Below, one piece after another: positions 11,053 through 21,471 of a stretch of DNA of 64,000 nt. The stretch's first letter is position 1. The number at the start of each line of letters is the position of its first letter. The notes beneath the pieces were generated by a model, which had not been told where the DNA came from, ran no database searches, and saw nothing but the letters and a program-made list of their open reading frames with translations. Both the position numbers and the translations under genes were made by a program. Source of the DNA: Psychrobacter sp. JCM 18901 (GTDB taxonomy: Bacteria; Pseudomonadota; Gammaproteobacteria; Pseudomonadales; Moraxellaceae); the NCBI RefSeq assembly GCF_000586435.1, contig NZ_BAWH01000014.1:1-64000 (forward strand), written 5' to 3'.

Positions 11053-11445
11053 ATGCAGCAATTATCTGGTTTGGCTATGCAGCGCGGCGCCAGTGTGACA
11101 AACATTGTTCTCATTATTATGCTTTTAGGTATTGCGACTAAGTTGACAGTAGCTATCGTACCGGCTCAGATTGGTGACTATCAACTGACCAAGGTATTAA
11201 GTGCACAGCTAAAAGAAGCCAATAATAATAAAGAGACAGCCAAACAGTTTGTTGAACGTGTCAACAAACAGTTATCAATTAACGCAGATTACGATACTAA
11301 AGCCGAAGACGTATTTACTTTTACCGATAAAAAAACAGGTCAATTGGCTATTTATAAAGAATATGCAGTAACTAATAACTTTTTTAGCAATGTTGACATT
11401 GTGAACCGTTTCGAAGGGGCCATTGAAATGGCAACAGCAGAGTAA
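11053..11445 (+). CDS. DUF4845 family membrane-anchored protein
   Basis: This 130-residue protein has one N-terminal membrane segment (VTNIVLIIMLLGIATKLTVAIVPAQ) and a small soluble domain ending at YAVTNNFFSNVDIVNRFEGAIEMA. It matches the DUF4845 family, whose members commonly sit between lepB and rnc in gammaproteobacteria, exactly as here. The function is unknown; the position suggests a link to secretion or to the rnc-era operon, but that is only inference. The start ATG at 11053 is preceded by AGAAGGATATC, a good ribosome binding site. Confidence 0.8.
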   Translation: MQQLSGLAMQRGASVTNIVLIIMLLGIATKLTVAIVPAQIGDYQLTKVLSAQLKEANNNKETAKQFVERVNKQLSINADYDTKAEDVFTFTDKKTGQLAIYKEYAVTNNFFSNVDIVNRFEGAIEMATAE

Positions 11446-11547
11446 GCCATCATAGTACGACATAGCGCTTTCATTATTTCATAAAATATATCAAATAATA
11501 TTATTAAACTAAATCTGTCAAGCAGAAGGGATAACCACAAACCACGC

Positions 11548-12372
11548 ATGAAACCAACTTCGCAACATTCCCAAGCGGTTCCTACTTCCCAAAAAAATAG
11601 TACATCTGTTGACACGCTTGTTGTTAGCTCGGAATTTATTCAGCGGTTAGCCGTATTAACGCGTAAGTTAGGCTACGAGTTCAATGACTTGAGTCTACCT
11701 AAACTTGCGTTAACGCATCGCTCATTTGATAGCAAAAAAAACTATGAGCGCCTAGAGTTTTTAGGTGATGCACTTTTAGGGATGATTGTGGGTGAAGCTT
11801 TATATCATCGTTATCCTAGTCAAAATGAAGGGCGCTTAACGCGTATGCGCGCGACATTGGTGCGCCAAGAGTCGTTGGTAATTATCGCTCAAAACTTAGA
11901 GCTGTCTAACCATCTTATATTAGGAGTAGGTGAGCGCAAAGGTGGCGGTCGCAATCGTGCTTCCATACTGGCGGATGCTGTAGAGTCTCTGATTGGTGCT
12001 ATCTATTTAGACAGTCAGGATATGGATATTACTCGTAAATGTGTTCTCTCTTGGTATGGTGATCTGATTGATAATGTCAATGACCAAAAAGCATTGAAGG
12101 ACGCCAAGAGTCGGCTGCAAGAATGGCTACAATCTAAACAGTTTGACTTGCCTAATTACGAGCTCATGGAAACGCGTGGTAATGCACCGCATCAAATTTT
12201 CGTTGTACGTTGTCATGTCAATATCAATAACTGCCCTGATATTACTGAATCTGGTGAGAGCCGCCGTATCGCTGAACAAAAAGCAGCAGAGCTTATGATT
12301 AACCAATTACATAAATTGCCAGGATCTGCCAAAAAAACGTGTATAGCCGATGTCTATTTAATGCATTTTTAG
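11548..12372 (+). CDS. rnc: Ribonuclease III
   Basis: RNase III cleaves double-stranded RNA in rRNA maturation and regulatory RNA decay. The signature ERLEFLGDALLGMIV (about residues 67-82) and the second acidic helix ILADAVESLIGAIYLD (about 144-160) carry the metal-binding residues. A C-terminal double-stranded-RNA-binding domain follows (KSRLQEWLQ to RRIAEQKAAELMI). The N-terminus has about 35 extra polar residues. The C-terminal tail after GSAKK may be an artefact: if the seven-A run at 12331-12337 is really six, as in many other genes here, the protein would end KKRV with a TAG at 12344-12346. era follows on the same strand. Confidence 0.92.
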   Translation: MKPTSQHSQAVPTSQKNSTSVDTLVVSSEFIQRLAVLTRKLGYEFNDLSLPKLALTHRSFDSKKNYERLEFLGDALLGMIVGEALYHRYPSQNEGRLTRMRATLVRQESLVIIAQNLELSNHLILGVGERKGGGRNRASILADAVESLIGAIYLDSQDMDITRKCVLSWYGDLIDNVNDQKALKDAKSRLQEWLQSKQFDLPNYELMETRGNAPHQIFVVRCHVNINNCPDITESGESRRIAEQKAAELMINQLHKLPGSAKKTCIADVYLMHF

Positions 12373-12542
12373 ATGCAGAGTATTAGCTTAGATTGGTTGT
12401 AACTTGGCAAACATACATTAAAACTACCTCACATATTATTTATTTTAAAACTTTAAATGTTTCTAGCTCGTTTTTAATGGTGACTAAATAAATTTAGCAT
12501 CAACGACTGTTCGGCTAGACACAAACCCTATAGGATTAACTT

Positions 12543-13658
12543 ATGAGCAATCATACTGATTTGCCATCAAACAATGAAGACAGCACCCAAAGTTTGGGTG
12601 AAAACACAGATATCGATTTAAGCCAAAACAATATCGAAGTTACCGAAGAGACTGATAGTATTGATGCAGAAGATATTGCATTAGACAATGATATGGCTAT
12701 TGAAGAATTTTTTGCGCCAAGTGGCAATACTCGGATGCTGATGATTTTAGAGCAGGTTATGTGGCCATTGTTGGACGACCAAATGTGGGCAAGTCAACTT
12801 TGATGAATCACTTATTAGGTCAAAAGCTGTCTATTACTTCACGCAAACCACAAACCACCCGTCATCGTATTCATGGCATTTTGTCAAACCATGAAATGCA
12901 AGCGGTGTTTGTTGATACACCAGGTATTCACCGTAACGAAGTACGTGCTATTAACGAACGTATGAATAAAGCGGCGGTATCGGCGTTAGTAGATGTAGAT
13001 TTAGTACTGTTTGTTGTTGATTCAGATCAATGGCGTGACGATGATTTATTGACCTTGCAAAAGCTCGGTGAGACCAATCTAACAGTCGTATTGGTTATCA
13101 ATAAGTCAGATACTCTAAAAGATAAAGGCAGCGTGCTACCACTTATCGAAACCTTCAACGATAGTTCGATTTTGCTGATATCGTTCCTGTATCTGCACTA
13201 AAAAAATCAAAACTTAGATCGTTTGCAAGAAGTGATTGCCTCACATTTACCAGTCGCTGCGCCTATTTATGATACAGAGCAAATCACAGATCGCTCTGAG
13301 CGATTTTTGGCCAGTGAAATCATTCGCGAAAAAAATCATGCGTAGTGCGGGCGATGAAGTGCCATATGATTTAACCGTACAGATTGATGAGTTTAAAGAC
13401 GAACCTGCACATACTGATCCAAAAACAGGGCGTCCACGCAAAGCTTGTACTTTCATCGATGCGACCATCTATGTTGAACGTGGTGGTCAAAAAGCCATCG
13501 TTATCGGTGATAAAGGCCAGCGTATCAAACAAGTTGGTATGGATGCTCGTAAAGATATGGAGCAGTTGTTCGGTAAAAAAATCATGTTAACTTTGTGGGT
13601 CAAAGTGAAACGTGGTTGGTCTGATGATGAGCGTGCGTTGACCAGTTTGGGCTATTGA
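12543..13658 (+). CDS. era: GTPase Era, 16S rRNA/30S assembly factor, with acidic N-terminal extension (four frameshifts)
   Basis: Era is an essential GTPase that binds the 3' end of 16S rRNA during 30S maturation. After correction the G domain reads [15 protein letters not shown] (G1), VDTPGIHR (G3) and VINKSD (G4), followed by the KH domain with [19 protein letters not shown]. Breaks lie near 12735 (missing G, ACTCGGGATGC), near 13164 (missing T), in the seven-A run 13200-13206 and in the seven-A run 13329-13335 (each one A too many). The first roughly 75 residues, before the G domain, are an Asp/Glu/Asn/Ser-rich extension that is absent from E. coli Era. The stop is the TGA at 13656-13658. 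It lies in the rnc-era-recO-pdxJ order. Confidence 0.93.
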
Positions 13659-13721
13659 TAGCGGTTAAGAACGAACGCTTTAAAAGCACTGTCTGCCTTT
13701 TAACTATTTAGGTAATAACAA

Positions 13722-14536
13722 ATGCGTAATGAAGCGCTCGTCGGGTATTTATTGCATCAGCGTCCTTATCAGGAAAAGCGCGCTTTGTATTATCTTTTTT
13801 CTCAACAACACGGTGTGATACATGGTGTTGGGAAAAAGGCGCGCCATTATTTATGCCGTTACAGCTTTTTGCTACTGGCAAACGCGACCTAAAAACCTTT
13901 AGTCAAATTAATATTGCTTCGCAAGATAATACTCAAGCTGACAGTATTCAAAAAGACTGTGTTCAAAAAGATAGTACATTTGCTGTCTTAGAAGCCGTAC
14001 CTTACGCTAATATCAGCGGTCAACATCAGTATGCTGCACTATATATAAACGAGATTCTGTGGCGGCTGTTACCTACTGAAGACCCAATGCCAGTATTGTG
14101 GCAGCATTATCAAATCAGTCTACAACAACTCAAACAACCTCTAAGTAATAGCGAGCTTCGTCTCTGTCTACGTCAGTTTGAGCAGTATCTATTTACTGAA
14201 TTAGGATTCACTTTAACGTTAACGCATGACAATGTTGAAAACCCCATCGAGTCTGATTGTACTTACCGCTTTTTACCGGATGTGGGTTTGCTCCCTGTAT
14301 TGGTACATAATGAAGAATCTGAGCATTTAGCCAGTGAGTCTGGACAGACCGTCTTTAAGGGTGCAGATATCATAGAAATGGCACGCTTAGGTATTACTGA
14401 GCAAACGCTGAGCCATTGGTCCAAACTACATCGACATCTTATTGATCATTTGCTTGATTATCAGCCGCTACAAAGCCGTCTGTTATGGCAGCAGCAGCAG
14501 CGTTATCAACAACTGCATTCTCAAATATCATCGTAG
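13722..14536 (+). CDS. recO: DNA repair protein RecO (one frameshift)
   Basis: RecO works with RecR to load RecA on SSB-coated DNA in the RecFOR pathway. The ATG at 13722 gives MRNEALVGYLLHQRPYQEKR, a typical OB-fold start. The frame breaks near 13836, where AAGGCGCG should read AAGGGCGCG; restoring one G gives VIHGVGKKGAPLFMPLQLFATG and joins the open frame that otherwise appears to start at 13853. The rest holds the helical domain with YINEILWRLLP. I do not see the four-Cys zinc motif of some RecO proteins. The corrected length is about 271 residues. It is placed between era and pdxJ as in many gammaproteobacteria. Confidence 0.85.
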
Positions 14537-14578
14537 TATCAACTATATAAGTTAGGCTTAATTGTCCAAAGGATTTTT

Positions 14579-15352
14579 ATGAGTATCTCTGTATCTACCT
14601 CATCTGAAAACAATACAAAAAAACCTTTGTTAGGCGTGAATATTGATCATGTGGCAACATTGCGTCAAGCGCGCGGTGTGAGTTATCCGAGTCCTTTAGC
14701 TGCTGCATTACTGTGCGAAAAGGCAGGGGCAGATGGTATCACTATACATCTGCGTGAAGATCGTCGTCATATACAAGATGCTGATGTTTATGAAATGGCA
14801 GGGCAGTTGTCGACGAGAATGAATCTAGAGATGGCCGCAACTGATGAGATGCTTGCAATTGCTTGCGAAGTTAAACCTTTTTGGGTATGTCTAGTACCTG
14901 AAAAGCGTGCAGAGTTAACGACAGAAGGTGGTCTTGATGTTGCAGGTCAAGTCACGTCTTTGAAAGAGTATGTTCATAAGCTACAAGATTCTAATATTAA
15001 GGTTTCTTTGTTTATTGATCCTGATGACAAGCAGATTGCAGCCGCGATCGAGTGTGGTGCAGACGCGATAGAATTGCATACTGGTGCTTATGCCGAAGCA
15101 GGCTTAGCAAATGATACTGCAGCACAGTTGGCTGAACTTAAAAGAATCGAACAAGCAGTAGCTACAGCACAGAGCCTAGATAATAAATTGCTTATTAACG
15201 CGGGTCATGGTCTAACGTGTGACAATGTTAATGCCATTGCAAAGATTGATGGTATCTATGAGTTAAATATTGGTCACGCACTTATTGCAGATGCGGTCTT
15301 CGTAGGACTAGAAAGCGCTGTGACAATGATGAAAGAGGCCATGCATAAATAG
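14579..15352 (+). CDS. pdxJ: Pyridoxine 5'-phosphate synthase
   Basis: PdxJ condenses 3-amino-1-hydroxyacetone phosphate with 1-deoxyxylulose 5-phosphate to make pyridoxine 5'-phosphate, the last ring-forming step of vitamin B6 synthesis. The 257-residue TIM-barrel protein shows [16 protein letters not shown] near the N-terminus, [16 protein letters not shown] (about residues 50-65), [13 protein letters not shown] and the C-terminal [13 protein letters not shown]. Length and motifs match the family, and the gene is intact. An AAAGGA ribosome binding site precedes the ATG. Compared with E. coli PdxJ there are about 15 extra polar residues at the start. Confidence 0.95.
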   Translation: MSISVSTSSENNTKKPLLGVNIDHVATLRQARGVSYPSPLAAALLCEKAGADGITIHLREDRRHIQDADVYEMAGQLSTRMNLEMAATDEMLAIACEVKPFWVCLVPEKRAELTTEGGLDVAGQVTSLKEYVHKLQDSNIKVSLFIDPDDKQIAAAIECGADAIELHTGAYAEAGLANDTAAQLAELKRIEQAVATAQSLDNKLLINAGHGLTCDNVNAIAKIDGIYELNIGHALIADAVFVGLESAVTMMKEAMHK

Positions 15353-15372
15353 GTTTGCATATACGGCATCTA

Positions 15373-16101
15373 TTACCCATTACATTTCGTAGGGTGGTCT
15401 ACGTTAAGTTTATGTTTGACGATACCGGATTGGTTAAAAGAGATTTGGTACATTGATTTATTATAAGAAGAGGTAGGGCAATATTTTATATGACCGAAGT
15501 GTCCTCGAGGTCTGCCGCTATCGCCCCAAAATTTAGTGTAGTGACGCCTACCGCCAACTCGTAACTTCACTGTACTATATCTTAGGTTTAAGGATTGCTG
15601 AGTTAATAAGGTATCTACTTGAGAATCAAAATGCTTGTTGTTATTTTTATCTACGAATAGCAGAAGCGTTTTATCACTGTTCCTATGGCACTGCTGTGCA
15701 TCATTCGATAAACAAACCAAGACATCCTGCCGACTTATATAACTTTCGGCCTTTGCTAAGGATAAGGTGTTCTCTAATTGATGCTTGACCCTTTGGGCTT
15801 CCATTCGTGCTAAGTGCGTTAAGATACTTGGCGCTGCAATAGCTGCGATAATTCCCAATACCATTGTCGTCACAGTTAGCTCAACGAGAGTAAAGCCGTT
15901 TGATTGCTTAGCATTTAAAATATTATCGTTTTGAAGGAGTGGTTTCCTATAAATGACAAACTTCAATAGTTTATTGAATAACCTAGATGCAATAGCTAAT
16001 AAATTATCAATTCCATACCTGCCGTTTTTACAAATAGGTAAACAAAGGGTAAAAATGGCTATTCTCTTATAATGGGCCAGTATCTTACTAAGCAAGATCA
16101 T
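15373..16101 (-). CDS. FimT/GspH-like minor pseudopilin
   Basis: The protein carries a type IV prepilin signature, SNGFTLVELTVTTMVLG, in which cleavage would occur after Gly and before Phe, with Glu at mature position 5. The hydrophobic helix runs on through IIAAIAAPSILTHLA. The globular part contains a paired cysteine region (VLVCLSNDAQQC) and a WGDSGRPRGHFG segment that fits FimT/GspH minor pilins, which prime type IV pili or type II secretion pseudopili and in FimT may bind DNA. The open frame begins with about 70 residues before the cleavage site, far longer than a normal leader. A TTG about 23 codons before the site is a more likely start. It is an orphan here, with no other pilin genes adjacent, and it is convergent with pdxJ. 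Confidence 0.75.
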   Translation of the reverse strand: MILLSKILAHYKRIAIFTLCLPICKNGRYGIDNLLAIASRLFNKLLKFVIYRKPLLQNDNILNAKQSNGFTLVELTVTTMVLGIIAAIAAPSILTHLARMEAQRVKHQLENTLSLAKAESYISRQDVLVCLSNDAQQCHRNSDKTLLLFVDKNNNKHFDSQVDTLLTQQSLNLRYSTVKLRVGGRRHYTKFWGDSGRPRGHFGHIKYCPTSSYNKSMYQISFNQSGIVKHKLNVDHPTKCNG

Positions 16102-16687
16102 AATGCGCTACATCCTATAGCTGTTTATCTTTGAAGTAAAAAACAACGTCTCACACATCCTTGTGTTGACTATCTTTTAAGCTAACCAATTGTCCAAATT
16201 CTTTAAAATTTCTCTTATTCCACTGTATATAAAGCACATATAACACCTAATCACTTGATTTTCAGAAGAATATTGGTTTTTTTACAATATATATGTAATA
16301 TATAGCGACTGTCAAAAAATGTTTCAATTAGTGAAAGAACGACATTAGCAATAGAGAAAAAATTCCAATTGTAATAAAATACTTCAAGAAAATAGCTATC
16401 AATGGACTATTCATCTATCGCAAACTGAGGTGTAAAAGATAAGAAGCGTAAGGTGTGTTAGTTCTGGGTAACTTAGACGGTTTATTGTGTTTTAGTTACA
16501 ACATTATCGTGTAATAATGTGTAGCTCGTTAACGAAAAAAAGTTGTAAACTGAATTAATAATCGCTAAGCTACTCCTTAATTGGTTTTGCTTTGTAACTT
16601 AAAATGCGTAAGAGATGTCTATCTTAGTACGTCTTGAGAATCGGTTTTGCTTAATGCATCACTAAAATTATCCTTTGGAGGAAGTCC
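16102..16687. other. Long AT-rich intergenic region upstream of the OmpA-family gene
   Basis: These 586 bases lie between the divergent pseudopilin and ompA-like genes. No open frame or recognisable RNA was seen. Such long leaders are common before highly expressed porin genes. The strong ribosome binding site TTTGGAGGAAG lies at its 3' edge. I could not assign a promoter with confidence. Confidence 0.4.
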
Positions 16688-17982
16688 ATGAAATTGAATA
16701 AAATAGCTCTAGCCCTTGTTGCTGTAGCGGCTGCACCGATGGCAGCTAATGCTGGTGTTACTATTAGCCCGTTGCTTCTTGGTTATCACATGACTGAAGA
16801 ATTCAGTGATACCTCTGACAAACAGCGTGAAGTTTTACGTACTGGTAAAGACTTATATGTAGATGCCAATGGTAATTCTATTGACGGCCGTGCTGGAAAC
16901 GTAACTAATGGTGGCGTAGCTAAAGAAAGCAGCCTATACACTGGTGCAGCTTTAGGTATTGAACTTACTCCTTCTACTCAGTTCCAAGTAGAGTATGGTG
17001 TATCTGACGCAAACGGTGAAGCTTCTGAAGATTCAGCTGATGCAGGCGTTAACCGCTTTGATATCGAACAAGAAATGATTTCTGGTAACTTCTTGATCGG
17101 TACTGAAGAATTCACTGGTTACACTGATAGCGCACTTAAGCCATACGTACTAGTAGGTGCTGGTCAGTCTAAAATCAAAGTAGAAAACCAAGAACAGTAT
17201 ACTAATTCTAACGGTGAAGTAGTTGCTGCTGGTACTGAAGTATCAAACTCTAAAGACACTATCGGTAACCTAGGTTAGGTGCTATGTATCGCATCAATGA
17301 CGCGCTAAGCCTACGTGGTGAAGCTCGTGCGATTCATAACTTTGACAACAACTGGTGGGAAGGCATGGCTTTGGCCGGTCTAGAAGTAGTACTAGGTGGC
17401 CATCTAGCACCTACAGTAGCAGTACCACCTATGCAAGAGCCAGTAGTTGACAATACTCCAGTAGTTGTTGTTGAAGCTGATCTTGATTCTGACGGTGATG
17501 GCGTACCTGATAGCATCGATGCATGCCCAGGCACTCCAATGAACGTTGTGGTTGATGAGCGCGGTTGCCCAGTACCAGTAGACATTACTGACGAACTGAA
17601 AATGGAACTACGTGTATTCTTTGATAACGACAAGTCAGCTATCAAAAACCAGTACAAGCCAGAAATCGCTAAAGTAGCAGAGAAGATGCGTGAGTATCCT
17701 AACTCTACCGCTCGTGTAGAAGGTCATGCTTCTAAGACTGGTCCTTCAGCACGTTATAACCAACGTCTATCTGAAGCTCGTGCCGTTGCTGTTAAATCTA
17801 TGCTAACTAATGAATTCGGTATTGCTCCAAACCGTCTATCAACTGTAGGCTATGGCTATGATAACCCAATCGCTTCAAACGACACTGAAGAAGGTCGTGC
17901 TATGAACCGTCGTGTTTATGCCATCATCACTGGTGACAAAACAATGACTGTTGAACAAACTAAAGATATGGTTGTTCAGTAA
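16688..17982 (+). CDS. OmpA/OprF-family outer-membrane protein (one frameshift)
   Basis: This is a probable major outer-membrane protein that anchors the envelope to peptidoglycan. It has a clean signal peptide (MKLNKIALALVAVAAAPMAANA), an N-terminal beta-barrel of about 250 residues, a calcium-binding thrombospondin type-3-like stretch (DLDSDGDGVPDSIDACPGTP) and a C-terminal OmpA domain with FDNDKSAI, VEGHASKTG and NRRVYAII. The last contains the expected peptidoglycan-binding Asp/Arg region (LSEARAVAV). The frame breaks near 17274, where one T is missing from CTAGGTTTAGGT. With it restored the protein is about 432 residues, comparable to OprF-like proteins. A strong GGAGG site precedes the ATG, and a clear terminator follows the stop. 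Confidence 0.88.
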
Positions 17983-18331
17983 GTATTAGCAAAATAACCG
18001 TATAGTTAAATATACAGTTACAAAAAAAGCCACCCAATGGGTGGCTTTTTTATTTATGTATTGAGAAAAGTGAGTTATTACATAAATTTATGAATCAATA
18101 ATGTTATACTAGCCACCCAAACATTCTGTAAATTAACAGTATGTACAATAGCATAGCAATCTGTATGATGAATTCGTCAGTATAGATATTTGATTGTATT
18201 GAACTTTTTTTATTTGATAGCATTCTTTTTTTGCGTCATCTTAGATTCAATATCTATCTGATTGATGATGAAAGTTTATTCAGCAGCGCTTACTGCTACT
18301 GCATTTTTTTAAGACGAAACGAGCATTTTAT
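17983..18331. other. Intergenic region between the OmpA-family gene and typA
   Basis: Apart from the porin terminator, this 349-base region is AT-rich and presumably holds the typA promoter. No further gene or structured element could be supported. Confidence 0.4.
18022..18051 (+). terminator. Intrinsic terminator after the OmpA-family gene
   Basis: A perfect seven-base stem GCCACCC/GGGTGGC with an AAT loop is followed by six T and preceded by seven A, so it could also work on the other strand. It begins 40 bases after the porin stop codon. Confidence 0.9.
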
Positions 18332-20180
18332 ATGGCGAACGATATCAAACACCTGCGTAACATTGCAATTATTGCCCACGTTGACCACGGTAAGACAACT
18401 TTGGTTGATAAGTTATTACATCAGTCTGGTACTTTTGGCGACCGTGCAAACATTGCTGAGCGTGCAATGGACTCAGGTGATATTGAGCAAGAACGTGGTA
18501 TTACCATTTTGGCTAAAAACACAGCTATCCGCTGGACAGATAAAACTTCAGAAACTGAATACCGTATCAACATTGTTGACACCCCAGGTCACGCCGATTT
18601 CGGTGGTGAAGTTGAGCGTGTAATGTCTATGGTTGATTGCGTACTTTTGGTTGTTGACGCTGTTGATGGCCCAATGCCTCAGACTCGTTTTGTGACGCAA
18701 AAAGCATTCGAACAAGGTCTAAAGCCGATCGTTGTTATTAACAAAATCGATCGTCCTGGCTCACGTCCTGATTGGGTAATGGATCAAATCTTTGATTTGT
18801 TTGACAACCTAGGTGCAAACGATGAGCAGCTTGATTTCCCAGTTGTTTATGCTTCAGCATTGAACGGTATTGCAGGTCTAGAAGCAGATGATTTAGCTGA
18901 TGATATGACGCCATTGTTCAAACTATCGTTGACGTTGTTCAGCCTCCACAGGTTGATGCTGACGCTCCGTTCCGTATGCAAATCTCAAGCCTTGACTACA
19001 ACAGCTTTGTTGGTGTAATCGGTATTGGCCGTATTCAGCGTGGTAAAGTTAAACTTAACACGCCAGTGACTGTCATTGATAAGCATGGTAAGACGCGTAA
19101 CGGCCGTATCCTAAAAATCATGGGTTACCATGGTCTTGATCGTATTGACGTTGAAGATGCACAAGCAGGTGATATCGTTTGTATCACGGGTATCGATGCA
19201 CTAAACATCTCTGATACTATTTGTGATCCTAACAACGTTGAAGCACTACCAGCACTAACGGTAGATCAACCTACAGTATCTATGAACTTCCAAGTAAATA
19301 ATTCACCATTTGCTGGTCGTGAAGGTAAGTTTGTGACTTCACGTAACATTCGTGAGCGTCTTGAGCGTGAATTGATTCACAACGTAGCATTGCGTGTAGA
19401 AGACACTGAGTCTCCTGACAAATTTAAAGTATCAGGCCGTGGTGAGCTTCATTTATCAGTACTTATCGAAAACATGCGCCGTGAAGGTTTTGAGCTAGGT
19501 GTTTCTGGTCCAGAAGTTATCGTTAAAGAAGTTGATGGTAAGCTACAAGAGCCGTATGAAAACGTTGTCTTCGATATCGAAGAAGAGCATCAAGGTTCTA
19601 TCATGGAGCAAGTTGGTTTACGCAAAGGCGAGATGACTAACATGGAGCTGGACGGTAAAGGCCGTATGCGTATTGAGGCAACCATACCAGCGCGTGGCTT
19701 GATCGGTTTCCGTTCTGAGTTCCTAACCCTGACTTCAGGTAGTGGTATCATGACCTCGAGCTTCTCACATTACGGTCCACAGAAGATCGGTGATGTTGGT
19801 GGTCGTTCTAACGGCGTATTGGTTTCTATGGCAAATGGTACTTGCTAGGTTTTGCTCTGTTTAACCTACAGAAACGTGGTAAGTTATTTGCTGAACCACA
19901 GCTTGAAGTTTATGAAGGTATGATTGTTGGGCTTAACTCTCGTAACGATGATATGACTGTTAACCCAACGACTGCTAAACAGCTAACCAACGTACGTGCT
20001 AGTGGTACTGACGAAGCATTGACGTTGACGCCAGCAGTGAAGTTCACTCTTGAGCAAGCGCTTGAATTTATTCAAGACGATGAGCTAGTCGAAGTAACGC
20101 CAAAAGCGGTACGTATTCGTAAACGCTACTTAACTGAAAGTGAGCGTAAGCGTCACGGCCGTGGTAAGAAAGGTGCTTAA
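18332..20180 (+). CDS. typA: Ribosome-associated GTPase TypA/BipA (two frameshifts)
   Basis: TypA/BipA is a translational GTPase needed for 50S assembly at low temperature and for stress adaptation. The N-terminal G domain has [17 protein letters not shown], the switch segment [28 protein letters not shown] and [15 protein letters not shown]. The later domains show [18 protein letters not shown] and the C-terminal [16 protein letters not shown] and RIRKRYL. Frames break near 18922, where one A is missing from TTCAAAACTATC, and near 19840, where one T is missing from ACTTTGCTAGG. Repair gives about 616 residues, the family length. The start ATG at 18332 is supported by the conserved start of homologues. 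A terminator follows about 100 bases after the stop. Confidence 0.95.
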
Positions 20181-20277
20181 TATCAATAAGTGAGTTACTC
20201 AGTAATTCATAGTATTGATGTTTGACGCGAACACTTAGTGTCAGTAGTTTCTACAGGCACTGAGTGATTCAAAAATG

Positions 20278-20325
20278 AGCAGTATAAGGTGAGCTATTAG
20301 TGGTTCACTTTATACTGCTTTTTTT
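20278..20325 (+). terminator. Intrinsic terminator after typA
   Basis: A 15-base stem AGCAGTATAAGGTGA pairs with TCACTTTATACTGCT (one G-U pair) around an 18-base loop and is followed by seven T. Confidence 0.85.
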
Positions 20326-20459
20326 GTGTTGTAATCTTGGAAAAATACAGACAGAATGAATAGTGGCATTAATGTATTCAATTATTAACATGAAAGCTAG
20401 ATGTGACACTTATTATATAAATATCTATTTGCTTATAGATAAATTTTGAGGAAAAAACA

Positions 20460-20915
20460 ATGAGTATGGTTTCAGAGTTTAGAGAGTTCGCTGTCAAAGG
20501 TAATGTGATGGATTTGGCAGTCGGTGTCATCATCGGTGGGGCTTTTGCTACCATCACAAAATCTTTGGTAGATGATATTATTATGCCGATTGTCGCTTTT
20601 ATTTTTGGCGGCGAGATTAATTTTGAAAACATGTTCTTAGTTTTAGGCGATGCACCTGATGGTATTGCTATGACTTATGATGCGCTCAAGGAGGCAGGTG
20701 TACCTGTATTGGCTTACGGTAGTTTTATTACCGTACTTATTAACTTTCTAATCTTAGCTTTCATCATCTTTATGATGGTGAGAGGTGTCAATAAAATGCG
20801 CCGTGCTGAAGAGGTAGAGGAAGTTATAGAAGAAGCAGTAGAAGAGCCATCAGAGGAAGTGAAGTTGCTGCGCGAAATCAGTGCCAAATTAAGTAATACT
20901 AGTATTACGAAATAA
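20460..20915 (+). CDS. mscL: Large-conductance mechanosensitive channel
   Basis: MscL opens a wide pore when membrane tension rises and protects against hypo-osmotic shock. The 151-residue protein has the conserved N-terminal amphipathic helix and first membrane segment ([23 protein letters not shown]) including the glycine-rich pore constriction, the motif [11 protein letters not shown], and a second membrane helix ([22 protein letters not shown]) ending in RGVNKMRR. The C-terminal helix is unusually Glu/Val-rich but ends with the typical LLREISAKL bundle. The gene is intact, monocistronic, and followed by its own terminator. The ATG is preceded by GAGGAAAAAAC. Confidence 0.96.
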   Translation: MSMVSEFREFAVKGNVMDLAVGVIIGGAFATITKSLVDDIIMPIVAFIFGGEINFENMFLVLGDAPDGIAMTYDALKEAGVPVLAYGSFITVLINFLILAFIIFMMVRGVNKMRRAEEVEEVIEEAVEEPSEEVKLLREISAKLSNTSITK

Positions 20916-20935
20916 ATTATAAACTCGCTGACAAT

Positions 20936-20968
20936 AAAAAAAGGCTAACTTCTCGTTAGCCTTTTTTT
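20936..20968 (+). terminator. Intrinsic terminator after mscL, potentially bidirectional
   Basis: A stem GGCTAAC/GTTAGCC with a TTCTC loop is flanked by seven A on the left and seven T on the right. It lies between mscL and the convergent gene at 21030, so it may serve both. Confidence 0.9.
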
Positions 20969-21029
20969 CTATAAAGTATTTACTATCATCTTTTATAAAA
21001 TATTGGATGTTTCCGTTAAAAGAGAACTT

Positions 21030-21471
21030 TTACGGAGTAACCACTACATAATCATTGGTATTAATTAGAATTTCTGATGGTTGATCGACAACGATACGTA
21101 CCACATTATTATCAACGACTTGAGATTTATAATAGTTGTCTTCTGCAACTGTGCAGCCTAAACAACGTCCCATCGCATTCCAAGGTTCAACAAATAGCTT
21201 CTGCTGTGCTTGATCTGCATTACCACCAATAAGTGAGAAAGGTAGGCTTACGATATAAGCTGCTGTTCCAGCTACCGCATTAACGAGTTGAAGTGGTTTG
21301 CCAACAATCGTATCGACTACCATCGTTTCATATGAAGGACCGAAATCAGTTTCATCAATTTCTATAGCTGCAAAAGTAGGTTGAATAGTCGCAGCTACCA
21401 ATCCTAAAGTTGCCAATACAGTAAAAAAATCTCTGCTTAACTGTGCGTTGAGTTTTTGCTTTAACAGTCAT
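21030..21471 (-). CDS. Small exported protein of unknown function (frameshift near start)
   Basis: I do not recognise this protein. The frame breaks in the seven-base homopolymer at 21423-21429 (A on the plus strand). Removing one base extends it to an ATG at 21471 and gives MTVKAKTQRTVKQRFF followed by TVLATLGLVAATIQPTFA, a complete signal peptide with cleavage before AIEID. The mature part of about 110 residues has a mildly hydrophobic segment (LVNAVAGTAAYIVSLPFSLIGG), a short Cys-containing motif (GRCLGC) and a C-terminal beta-rich stretch. It is probably periplasmic or membrane-associated. It is monocistronic and convergent with mscL. Confidence 0.7.

Noticed and set aside
11352-11615. 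Minus-strand frame between the DUF4845 gene and rnc
   Set aside because: It overlaps both genes in antisense and has no family resemblance.
12543-12803. Separate small acidic 86-residue protein before era
   Set aside because: Adding one G near 12735 runs it directly into the conserved Era G domain, so it is the N-terminus of Era.
16102-16687. Possible small RNA or riboswitch in the long leader of the OmpA-family gene
   Set aside because: No conserved motif or strong hairpin could be identified by eye.
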